Shown piece after piece: positions 57,897 through 64,000 of a stretch of 64,000 bases of DNA; positions within the stretch are counted from its first letter, which is position 1, and every line of letters starts with the position of its first letter. Both the position numbers and the translations under genes were made by a program. Under the pieces are notes generated by a model. It worked only from the letters and a program-made list of their open reading frames with translations, was not told the DNA's origin and made no database searches. Source of the stretch: a virus; the IMG/VR virus record IMGVR_UViG_3300005663_000003, positions 22,672-86,671 of that record; one strand, written 5' to 3'.

Positions 57897-58351
57897 GCAA
57901 AGATGCGGGGCGGTGGCTGATCCTCCACGCGCCCAACTACGTGGTGAAGCACGTCGCCGAGCTGGCCGAGTCGAAGGCTGGCACCGAGGAGCTGCGCGCC
58001 GTGCTCGCCTCGGTCGCCAAGGAGCGGACCGAGCTGCGCGGCAAGTTAAAGGAGAGGGGCGCGCGGTGCAGATGCTGCGGTGGATTCGCTCAACCCGCCG
58101 AGTGTTCTACCTGCGCCAGTGGCGAACACGGTTACCCAGGGTGCAAGACCCAGCCCGATCCGCAGGCCGCCATCAGGAAGGTCATCGAGGAGAACGTCGA
58201 CGAGGCTGTCGAGATGGTTTGGAACGCCCACAAGGATCGCGACGAGCTGCGCGCCGAGGTCGAGAAGCTGAAGGCCGGGAAGCCGACCTGCGCCGAGTGC
58301 TGCTTCGTGGTCACGATCGCCTGCGAAACCTGTGGGGCGAAGAAGCCGTGA
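57893..58351 (+). CDS. Zinc-finger and coiled-coil hypothetical protein
   Basis: 152 residues from ATG 57893. Helical N-terminus, then CRCCGGFAQPAECSTCASGE, a helical stretch (RKVIEENVDEAVEMVWNAHK) and a second cluster (CAECCFVVTIACETCGAK). Two zinc ribbons are likely. Function unknown. Confidence 0.5.
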   Translation: MSKDAGRWLILHAPNYVVKHVAELAESKAGTEELRAVLASVAKERTELRGKLKERGARCRCCGGFAQPAECSTCASGEHGYPGCKTQPDPQAAIRKVIEENVDEAVEMVWNAHKDRDELRAEVEKLKAGKPTCAECCFVVTIACETCGAKKP

Positions 58352-58641
58352 GCGCGCTCACCGATGCTACGGCCCACGAGGCCCGGTCTATCCCGTTGGT
58401 CGGTTGCTCGGTGTGCGACCTCAAGCCCGGCGACTGCACCCGGCCGACTCAGTGCCGGAAGAAGCAGTGCGACGTCCTCGGCTGCGTCCAGCCGAAGGAC
58501 CCCGAATACACCAGAGGCGCGATCGTGGGCGAGTGGACCTGGTGCAGGACTCACGGCCAGCTCTACAGGAATCAGACGGCCCACCACCGCGCGGCGGCCA
58601 AGCTGCTCGACGGCGCCGAGCGCCACGGTGTCGTGCTGTGA
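58348..58641 (+). CDS. Cys-rich hypothetical protein
   Basis: 97 residues from GTG 58348 (GTGA overlap). Clusters CSVCDLKPGDC, CRKKQCDVLGC and a later C. Enough ligands for two zinc ions. HGQLYRNQTAHHRAAAKLLD forms the C-terminal helix. Function unknown. Confidence 0.5.
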   Translation: MSALTDATAHEARSIPLVGCSVCDLKPGDCTRPTQCRKKQCDVLGCVQPKDPEYTRGAIVGEWTWCRTHGQLYRNQTAHHRAAAKLLDGAERHGVVL

Positions 58642-58961
58642 GGAAGCCGAGGAAGGCACGGGGGCGCCTGCTCTCCAAGAGAACCCGAGAAGCTCTTGCG
58701 AGTCCCTCACTCTGGGTCGTCGTCGCCCCCTATTGTTGTAGCGAAGACTCCTTCGCCGACGAGACGACCATCAGCCATTCCCAATCGAGGGCCATCACCA
58801 AAGGCGTCAACCGGTGGTGCGATCGGACAGACCAGCCCGACCTCTGCAACGTCCTCCCCTGGAAGCTCGAACGCGATCACGCATGGTCACGCGCTCGCGC
58901 GTGGCGCCAGCTCTACCGCAAGGGGTTCAGATGCATCCGAGTAAAGCTGGCTCCACGGTGA
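58638..58961 (+). CDS. Basic hypothetical protein
   Basis: 107 residues from GTG 58638. Arg/Lys-rich ends (KPRKARGRLLSKRTREAL; RAWRQLYRKGFRCIRVKLAP). Centre has several Trp and Cys (WVVVAPYCCSEDSFADETTI). No family recognised. Confidence 0.45.
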   Translation: MRKPRKARGRLLSKRTREALASPSLWVVVAPYCCSEDSFADETTISHSQSRAITKGVNRWCDRTDQPDLCNVLPWKLERDHAWSRARAWRQLYRKGFRCIRVKLAPR

Positions 58962-59153
58962 CCGATCCGAACGAGGAGATGGCGCAGAGGATCAAGACGC
59001 TTGGGGAGTTGGGCCTGAAGATCGTGGACACCTACCATGGCGGGGAGGGGGACCGCGCTGCGATGCAGAATCGAATACGAGGGGCTACAGTTCGAAATCG
59101 AAACCGACCTGCTGGCCGCCGGGCTTCCATGTCTGAAGGAGCTAATGAAGTGA
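58958..59153 (+). pseudogene. Possible frame-shifted small gene
   Basis: Starting at GTG 58958 (GTGA overlap) the frame encodes a natural-looking MTDPNEEMAQRIKTLGELGL and IVDTYHGG, but from about 59060 that frame becomes Arg-rich (RNRNRPAGRRAS) while another frame (ATG 59037) becomes natural (YEGLQFEIETDLLAAGLPCL, stop 59151-59153 in GTGA overlap with the next gene). A one-base indel near 59055-59065 would join them into one gene of about 64 codons. Confidence 0.4.
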
Positions 59154-59416
59154 GCGAGCCCGAGCGCGTTCCGCTCGAAGTCCTCAAGAAACACCAGGCG
59201 TTCATCGAGCGCACCGGTCCCAAGAGCTGGAGCGCTGTTCAGTGCGTCACCACCGGGCAGACGAACCAGCTCGTCGACGAGGTCATCGAGCTGCGCGAGG
59301 AGGTCGAGAATCTGCTCGCGTGGATTCGCGGGAACCACCGCGACGTGTCGCCGAAACAGATATGCCTTTGCTGGCCCTGCCGAAACTACCCGCCCAAGAG
59401 AAAGGGGAAGGCGTGA
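59150..59416 (+). CDS. Hypothetical protein with Cys motif
   Basis: 88 residues from GTG 59150 behind AAGGAG. Opens MSEPERVPLEVLKKHQAFIE; an acidic helix (LVDEVIELREEVENLLAWIR) then CLCWPCRN near the end. No family recognised. GTGA overlaps on both sides support the start. Confidence 0.5.
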   Translation: MSEPERVPLEVLKKHQAFIERTGPKSWSAVQCVTTGQTNQLVDEVIELREEVENLLAWIRGNHRDVSPKQICLCWPCRNYPPKRKGKA

Positions 59417-59691
59417 CCGAGCTGGAGAACGGGATGCACATCGTCGAAGCCGAGCCCTCGACGCTGGCCCCTTACCCCGTGGAGTTCTGCGAGATGTGCG
59501 GACACCCGATGCCCGAGGGATGCATCGGTCGGTGCGCCGACTGCCCGAGCCTCGATGAGCAACGGCGGTGGGAGTGGGAGGACTTCTACGCCTGGGGTGG
59601 CTGGCGCCGAGCGTTCGGGGAATACACCGATGAGGAGTGGGAGAGCGCCGACAATTCACGAACCGTCTGCGGATTTGGGAGGAGCCTATGA
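59413..59691 (+). CDS. Zinc-binding hypothetical protein
   Basis: 92 residues from GTG 59413. CEMCGHPMPEGCIGRCADC contains a full set of ligands for one zinc ion, followed by a Trp-rich acidic part (WEWEDFYAWGGWRRAFGEYT). ATGA overlap with the next gene. Function unknown. Confidence 0.5.
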   Translation: MTELENGMHIVEAEPSTLAPYPVEFCEMCGHPMPEGCIGRCADCPSLDEQRRWEWEDFYAWGGWRRAFGEYTDEEWESADNSRTVCGFGRSL

Positions 59692-59961
59692 CGAAGACCG
59701 TGGGCGGGCGCGTCCCGTTCGAGCCCGGCACGAAGGTGTGGGACAAGCTCACGAACCAGGGCCCGTGGATGATCGTCGAGGATGACGGCGGCGAAACGGT
59801 GAAGGTTTACACCGGGGGCTGACGGCGGCGAAACGGTGAAGGTTTACACCGGGGGCTGGGGCGACTTCAAGAAACACCAGACCGCCTACTCTTCGGACGC
59901 CTACGCCTCTTGCCTCACAACCAAACGCCCCCGCCGTTGGTGGCTTCTCTGGATCGCCTGA
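59688..59961 (+). pseudogene. Small gene broken by a 37-bp tandem duplication
   Basis: The frame from ATG 59688 (MTKTVGGRVPFEPGTKVWDK) now stops after 44 residues at 59822. The stop lies at the junction of an exact 37-bp tandem duplication (59784-59820 and 59821-59857). Removing one copy restores a 78-codon frame that continues WGDFKKHQTAYSSDAYASCL and ends at the TGA of 59959-59961, in perfect TGATG overlap with the next gene. It is a recent frame-disrupting duplication or an assembly artefact. Confidence 0.7.
59784..59857 (+). repeat. Exact 37-bp tandem duplication
   Basis: Two identical 37-nt copies in direct tandem, 59784-59820 and 59821-59857, with no mismatch. Their identity indicates a very recent event. 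37 is not a multiple of three, so the copy number decides whether the surrounding gene is open or closed. Confidence 0.95.
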
Positions 59962-60320
59962 TGGGCTGGGCCTACTGCGGTGAGGATGACCTGGGCCGAC
60001 CGATCGGCTACTGCGCTGAGGCGTGCTGCGACTTCGAGAACTGCTACGCCGTCATCGATCGCGGTCTTTCCTACGCCTGCGGTGGGATGCACGGCGACGT
60101 GGGCGCCGAGGGGGAGCCCGCCTGTCGCCGCTACTTCTGCGAGCATCACCATCGACGGGATCACCACGACTGCCCGACGGCAGGCGAGCGAGTCTCCTAC
60201 TCCAAGACCATCGAGACCGAGGCGGGGACCGCCATCCTCAAGGGCTACGTCCAGGACGGAACCTTCACCGTTGTCCACATCTCCACCGTCGGCGTGGAGA
60301 ACGAGGAGCCTGATGCCTGA
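59961..60320 (+). CDS. Zinc-finger protein (AN1-like pattern)
   Basis: 119 residues from ATG 59961 (TTG 59910 would be an upstream alternative). WAYCGEDDLGRPIGYCAEAC and YACGG are followed by CRRYFCEHHHRRDHHDC, close to the AN1-like arrangement in the 36015 protein. Then a beta part (ERVSYSKTIETEAGTAILKG). Probably two zinc ions. Function unknown. Confidence 0.5.
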   Translation: MGWAYCGEDDLGRPIGYCAEACCDFENCYAVIDRGLSYACGGMHGDVGAEGEPACRRYFCEHHHRRDHHDCPTAGERVSYSKTIETEAGTAILKGYVQDGTFTVVHISTVGVENEEPDA

Positions 60321-60753
60321 TCCGAACAAACACGCCGCGCTCGCGGATAGCGGCTTCAAGATTCAACCGACCTGCTCGACGTGTGTGCATTGGTGCCCAC
60401 AGTCGATCGCGCCCGAGTGCCGCTGGGGTGGCTGCGCGTTGAAGCCCTACCACCATGCCAAGCACAGCGAGGAGAAGAAGGTGGGCACCCCGTCCATCGG
60501 TTGGTGCCCCGACTACGGGCAAGACCTCCGCTCGGTTTGCTTCGAGGTCGGAGACGACTACGCCGCGCGCTACGCGGTGAGTGGGCAGGCCGGAGACCTC
60601 GATGGTGAGCCCCTCCCATTCCAGCTCCTCGTCACGAAGTGCACCAGGATCTATTCAGGTCTGCCTCCTGAAGACCGCGAACTGAGCATGGCGATGCTCA
60701 AAGCGTTCAGCTCCACAGTCCGCGAACTCCGGGAGCAGCTCGCCGATGGCTGA
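60313..60753 (+). CDS. Zinc-binding hypothetical protein
   Basis: 146 residues from ATG 60313 (8-nt overlap). Clusters CSTCVHWCPQSIAPECRWGG and C-A-L, then GWCPDYGQDLRSVCFE; the 'CxxCxxW' part resembles small phage zinc proteins. The end is helical (MAMLKAFSSTVRELREQLAD). Function unknown. Confidence 0.5.
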   Translation: MPDPNKHAALADSGFKIQPTCSTCVHWCPQSIAPECRWGGCALKPYHHAKHSEEKKVGTPSIGWCPDYGQDLRSVCFEVGDDYAARYAVSGQAGDLDGEPLPFQLLVTKCTRIYSGLPPEDRELSMAMLKAFSSTVRELREQLADG

Positions 60754-61234
60754 CACTCGGCTCCGTGAACTCGAACGCCGCTCAGCCCAGGGAGACGTGG
60801 CCGCCCATGCCCGCCTCGTCGTCGAAAGGAAGAAGCTGGGCGAGTGGACGGAGCCCGTCCATCTCCAGGGTGGCAAGTCGCACATCGACGCGAGCATCAC
60901 CATCGGCGTGTGCGGCGCGGCCAAATTCGTATACGAGAAGGGAGCGACCGAGCTGACCGCGAACACGATGACGATGTTTGAAGGCACCCCGTCTGGCCGC
61001 CGCTCAATCCTCGTCCTCACGACCGAGCCCGGCCTAGTGACGTGCGGGGGCTGCAAGCGCACCCGGAAGTTCCGGGGCCTGACTCCGTCGGCCGACCCGA
61101 GGAAGATTCACCTACAGAAGTGGCTCCAGCCTCCCCATGAGACCGAGTGCGGCATCGAACACATCCCACCTACGCATCTCACCTGCGACTCGAACCAGGC
61201 GACCTGTAAGCGATGCCTCCGGTGCGCCCTGTGA
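60746..61234 (+). CDS. Hypothetical protein with Cys clusters
   Basis: 162 residues, 8-nt overlap. An N-terminal helical segment (LRELERRSAQGDVAAHARLV), similar to short bacterial helical repeats in which 'xRRxAxGDxxAxxRLxxE' occurs, is followed by a beta domain and the clusters VTCGGCKRTR and CDSNQATCKRCLRC. Last gene before the structural promoter at 61.27 kb. Confidence 0.5.
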   Translation: MADTRLRELERRSAQGDVAAHARLVVERKKLGEWTEPVHLQGGKSHIDASITIGVCGAAKFVYEKGATELTANTMTMFEGTPSGRRSILVLTTEPGLVTCGGCKRTRKFRGLTPSADPRKIHLQKWLQPPHETECGIEHIPPTHLTCDSNQATCKRCLRCAL

Positions 61235-61244
61235 GCCTCACCTG

Positions 61245-61294
61245 ATCCTCACTTAGCGGCGGGGCGTTGACTTGTCCTCACCGGGCTGTAGACT
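61245..61294 (+). promoter_or_regulatory. Promoter of the second structural module
   Basis: -35 TTGACT (61267-61272), 16-bp spacer, -10 TAGACT (61289-61294), followed by an ACGAGGAGAGG ribosome site. Just upstream (61245-61254) is the 10-mer ATCCTCACTT, also found at 17066 and 27050 in front of other structural genes. Confidence 0.7.
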
Positions 61295-61317
61295 GAACCT
61301 CAAACGAGGAGAGGCCC

Positions 61318-61638
61318 ATGGGTTTGAGGTTCGTGCGGGTCGGCCAAGGAGCCGACGCGGGACTCGACGAAGTCGTCCGCGCCGTGATGACTTTCGACGA
61401 CCTCTATACCGCTCCGGGTGGCGAGTCGCTCAACGCGCGACAAACTCCGCTCAAGGTTGGGGGGCGCCTCGACTGCATCCAGTTCGAGGCCCACCCCACC
61501 TTCGTCTTCTTCTACAACCGGACGGACGAACGCTCCGGGCAGCTCGTCGTCATGCAGGCGGTCGGCGGTTTGACCGAGGTCCCGAACGACACGGACCTTT
61601 CAGCCGTCTCCGTCAACTGCACCATCAGAGGTAGGTGA
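61318..61638 (+). CDS. Hypothetical protein, fibre-module leader
   Basis: 106 residues. Beta-rich (LDCIQFEAHPTFVFFYNRTD, GQLVVMQAVGGLTEV). First gene behind the 61.27 kb promoter and directly before the glycine-rich adhesin, so perhaps its chaperone or attachment protein. No family recognised. Confidence 0.5.
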   Translation: MGLRFVRVGQGADAGLDEVVRAVMTFDDLYTAPGGESLNARQTPLKVGGRLDCIQFEAHPTFVFFYNRTDERSGQLVVMQAVGGLTEVPNDTDLSAVSVNCTIRGR

Positions 61639-61641
61639 CCC

Positions 61642-63480
61642 ATGAGTGATGAGCATCTCGGCGTCGTCGCTGACGCGATCACGGCAGGCGTCGGAGGTAG
61701 CGAAGCCCTCGCACCTACGCTCGTCTTCGGCAACACGACCGGCGAACGCGCGATCGTCCTCAACGGGACGACCGCCGCGCTCCGCACGGTCAACGGCACC
61801 GACGGTGCCGCTCCCCTCGGGGCAACCTTCCGAGGCGGCAACGCAACGGGGGCGGCAGGCGGCGCGGTCGGCAACTTCCTCGGCGGCAACGCGGCCGGTG
61901 TGGGCCAGGCTGGAGGCAACGCCATCCTCCAGGGCGGTGCGCCGACCGACGGCAACGGCGGCAGGGCCAACGTCCAAGGTGCTTCGGGAGTCGGGGCCGA
62001 CCGATCTGGCGGGCTCGTGTCCGTCATCGGTGGCGCGTCGACCGGCGCGGCTGACGGTGCGGCGGCGACGCTCGAAGCCGGAGCCGCTACCGGAGCCGGT
62101 GCCACTGGAATCGGAGGAGCGACAGACGTTCGCGGCGGCATCTCGGTCGACGGCGCGGGAGGCCCGGTCGTCGTAGCGGCGGGTAGTAGCACCGGGCTCG
62201 GGGCCGGTGGTCCCCTCGACGTGCGAGCGGGCGACACGTTCGGCGGGACGGCGGCGGGTGGCGCGGCAGCGTTCCGCGCTGGCAACTCGATCGGCGGTCA
62301 AGGCGGCGCGGCCAGCGTGGTCGGCGGCTCGTCGGGCGGCGCGAACCCCGGAGGCGGGGCGGCTGTCCAAGGTGGAGCCGGGGGCGCAACCTCGGGCGCT
62401 GGCGGACCGGCGAGTGTGACCGGCGGGGCAGCAACGGCTGGCGTCGGTTCCCCTGGCGGCGCGGCGAGTGTGACCGGTGGAGCTGGCTCGATCGACAACG
62501 GCGACGGCGGCGCGGCCTCGGTCACGGGCGGCGCGGCTATCGCCGAAGGTGCTGGCGGCGCGGCGAGCCTGACCGGCGGGGCAGGGTTCCTCACGGGAAG
62601 CGGCGGCGACGCGACCGTCCTCGGCGGCGCACCTGGTGCGACCGGCGTCGGTGGCACGGCGAGCCTCGAAGCAGGCGACGGCGGGGCTACTTCGGGTGCC
62701 GGTGGACAAGCGATCGTCCAAGGCGGCCAGGCCAACGCCGGGGACTCGCCGGGCGGTGCCGTGACCGTGGCGGCTGGTAATGGATCTGGAACTGCGGCCG
62801 GGGGCGCGGCGTCTTTGACCGCAGGGGACGGCGGCTCGACCAGTGGCATAGGAGGTTCGGTTTCTGTCCAAGGGGGCGACGCACAAGGATCGTCCGGTGT
62901 CGGCGGCGCTGCGTCACTGACGGGCGGCGCGTCGACTGCGGCCTCAGTGGGCGGCGGGGCCACGGTGGACGGTGGACCAGCGCCAGGGACAGGCGTTGGC
63001 GGAACGGCATTTGTTCGAGGCGGCACGGCAACCGCCAACGTCGGCGGGCAGGCGGCGCTCATTGGCGGCACGTCGGGCGGCGCTTCCGCTGGCGGAGCGG
63101 CGACGGTCCAGGGTGGTCAAGCTGGATCGACGGGCGTGGGCGGAACCGCGCAGATCGTCGGCGGCAACCCGATCGACGGCGACGGCGGCCAGGTGTTCGT
63201 CACCGGAACGAACGGAGTCGGGACCGACCGCGCGGGCGGCAACGTCACGGTCGTGGCGGGTTCCCCAACCGGCTCGGGCGCAGAAGGCGTCGTGGCGGTC
63301 GGACTGACGGGTGGAGCCACCACTCGCCTCGGGCAAGCCGCCGGGCTCATGGGTCACTTCGGCGTGGCCGCCGTCGCGCGCCCCGACATCGTTGGATCGC
63401 GCGGGGCCAACGTCGCGCTCCTCGACCTTCTCACCAAGGGCGCCCTCCTCGGTCTGTGGACTGACAGCACCGTCGTCTAG
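61642..63480 (+). CDS. Glycine-rich adhesin / tail fibre
   Basis: 612 residues; about residues 50-555 are repeats of GG-rich units (for example GGAASVTGGA, GGxATVxGG), each about 12-18 residues and more than 25 in number, of beta or polyglycine-type structure. The C-terminal 36 residues end VGSRGANVALLDLLTKGALL then GLWTDSTVV, the fibre-tip motif shared with 28784. The short N-terminal part (VLNGTTAALRTVNGTDGAAP) may attach the stalk. Likely a long host-recognition fibre. Repeat number may vary between relatives. Confidence 0.65.
   Translation: MSDEHLGVVADAITAGVGGSEALAPTLVFGNTTGERAIVLNGTTAALRTVNGTDGAAPLGATFRGGNATGAAGGAVGNFLGGNAAGVGQAGGNAILQGGAPTDGNGGRANVQGASGVGADRSGGLVSVIGGASTGAADGAAATLEAGAATGAGATGIGGATDVRGGISVDGAGGPVVVAAGSSTGLGAGGPLDVRAGDTFGGTAAGGAAAFRAGNSIGGQGGAASVVGGSSGGANPGGGAAVQGGAGGATSGAGGPASVTGGAATAGVGSPGGAASVTGGAGSIDNGDGGAASVTGGAAIAEGAGGAASLTGGAGFLTGSGGDATVLGGAPGATGVGGTASLEAGDGGATSGAGGQAIVQGGQANAGDSPGGAVTVAAGNGSGTAAGGAASLTAGDGGSTSGIGGSVSVQGGDAQGSSGVGGAASLTGGASTAASVGGGATVDGGPAPGTGVGGTAFVRGGTATANVGGQAALIGGTSGGASAGGAATVQGGQAGSTGVGGTAQIVGGNPIDGDGGQVFVTGTNGVGTDRAGGNVTVVAGSPTGSGAEGVVAVGLTGGATTRLGQAAGLMGHFGVAAVARPDIVGSRGANVALLDLLTKGALLGLWTDSTVV
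61840..63300 (+). repeat. Glycine-rich coding repeat array
   Basis: GGCGGCGCGGCGAGTGTGAC-type units recur many times with variation. It encodes the adhesin's repeat domain. The array is the most repetitive part of the window and the place where recombination, length change and assembly error are most likely. Confidence 0.75.
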
Positions 63481-63534
63481 CCCGGGTAGACTAGCGACCC
63501 AAGCAGAGACCAACCATCAGCAGGAGCGAGCCCG

Positions 63535-63807
63535 ATGGACAAGCAGAAGCAGAACAACCGCATCGAAGACATCACCAAGAGGGCAGAGGCGGCAGCCAAG
63601 GCCGCAGCCAACCGCATCGGCGGACTCACCGACGGCCAGGTTCGAAACTGCCTCGGCGTCTTGCCGAAGGACGGGTGGTTCCTCATCAATAACCTGTTCC
63701 ACGGCAGCTCCACTACCTTCAGCGCGGACCTGGTCAAGCCAGCCGCCGAGGTCCAGGTGTTCATCACCGAGCTGCTCAACCACCCGGCCTTCGTAGCCTC
63801 GGCCTAA
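63535..63807 (+). CDS. Small hypothetical protein
   Basis: 90 residues, GCAGGAGCG site. Helical with an Ala-rich start (RAEAAAKAAANRIGGLTDGQ), then NCLGVLPKDGWFLINNLFHG. No family recognised. Could be a fibre-associated or virion protein by position. A TAGACT at 63487 may be part of a weak promoter. Confidence 0.45.
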   Translation: MDKQKQNNRIEDITKRAEAAAKAAANRIGGLTDGQVRNCLGVLPKDGWFLINNLFHGSSTTFSADLVKPAAEVQVFITELLNHPAFVASA

Positions 63808-63816
63808 CCCGCCACG

Positions 63817-64000
63817 GTGTTCTTCGCCTCCAGGCTCCTCGACGAGCTGCGCGTGATCCGCGACCGCGTCGAGGCGAACCGCTGCATCAAGTGCCGCTGC
63901 CCGCTGCCCTCCCTCGTGCGAATGACCTGCCCGGTCTGTTGCCTCAAGGAACACCCGCGCGTCCCGTGGCCGATCGACAAGTCCTACCGCTGGCGAGCGA
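63817..64000 (+). CDS. Zinc-ribbon protein, cut by window end
   Basis: From GTG 63817 an open frame runs past the window edge. MFFASRLLDELRVIRDRVEA leads to CIKCRC and CPVCCL, a four-or-more-Cys zinc site. Only the first 61 residues are visible. It continues the pattern of small zinc-binding proteins. Confidence 0.5.
   Translation, partial: MFFASRLLDELRVIRDRVEANRCIKCRCPLPSLVRMTCPVCCLKEHPRVPWPIDKSYRWRA

Noticed and set aside
61600-62886. 428-codon minus-strand frame over the adhesin
   Set aside because: A by-product of the repetitive GC-rich adhesin sequence; no start signals.
61840-63300. CRISPR-like repeat array
   Set aside because: The repeats are in-frame, imperfect, of variable spacing and encode a glycine-rich protein; no spacers or leader.

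Overview
The window is a contiguous piece of a large, GC-rich tailed phage (or prophage) genome. Nearly every gene lies on the plus strand in long co-directional runs. Genes are packed with 1-8 nt stop/start overlaps of the ATGA, GTGA, TGATG and TTGA types, and GTG starts are common. A lambda-type G/GT frameshift upstream of a 1177-residue tape measure protein shows a long, flexible, non-contractile tail (siphovirus morphology). A small lipoprotein with a clear lipobox (55264-55548) beside membrane/coiled-coil proteins suggests spanin-like lysis functions and hence a Gram-negative host. No terminase, portal, capsid, DNA polymerase, integrase or endolysin is visible, so the window starts just past the head genes and is only part of the genome.

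Layout. 1-2.6 kb: head-tail joining proteins and the tail tube protein, closed by a strong terminator. 2.6-7.1 kb: tail assembly chaperones with the programmed frameshift, then the tape measure. 7.1-25.2 kb: distal tail, three tandem IPT/TIG-type proteins, a 1086-residue hub-like protein and several large repeat-rich fibre or adhesin candidates. 25.2-32.5 kb: a methyltransferase-glycosyltransferase fusion followed by further fibre/baseplate proteins. Two NUMOD4-HNH homing endonuclease genes sit exactly at the start codons of tail genes (7999 and 27617).

32.5-43.5 kb: an early-type region of small proteins, served by at least three promoters carrying one shared upstream element with tandem ACTTTCTG repeats. 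It holds a DUF1064-like nuclease on the minus strand, ribbon-helix-helix and HTH regulators, a ParB-like/DGQHR protein, a Gp37/Gp68 (DUF5131) protein and many zinc-ribbon miniproteins. 43.54-43.99 kb: a 457-nt gap with at least six hairpins directly upstream of a helix-turn-helix replication-type gene (structured RNA or origin). 44.0-53.8 kb: DNA metabolism: HTH initiator-like protein, Sak4-like RecA-family ATPase, ParG/ParB-type RHH protein, a 760-residue multi-zinc-ribbon protein that may be joined to a winged-helix domain by frameshifting, a beta-class DNA methyltransferase, a third HNH endonuclease and a DUF2303 protein.

53.8-56.6 kb: a structured intergenic RNA ending in a terminator, then a cluster of membrane, coiled-coil and lipoprotein genes (lysis/spanin-like), closed by another terminator. 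56.7-61.2 kb: small, mostly zinc-binding hypothetical proteins, including a gene broken by an exact 37-bp tandem duplication and a miniature DUF1643 fragment. 61.3-64.0 kb: a second structural module behind a good sigma70-type promoter, with a 612-residue glycine-rich adhesin whose C-terminal tail motif matches a fibre protein 34 kb upstream; the window ends inside a small zinc-ribbon gene. Assignments come from reading the sequence only; no database search was possible.
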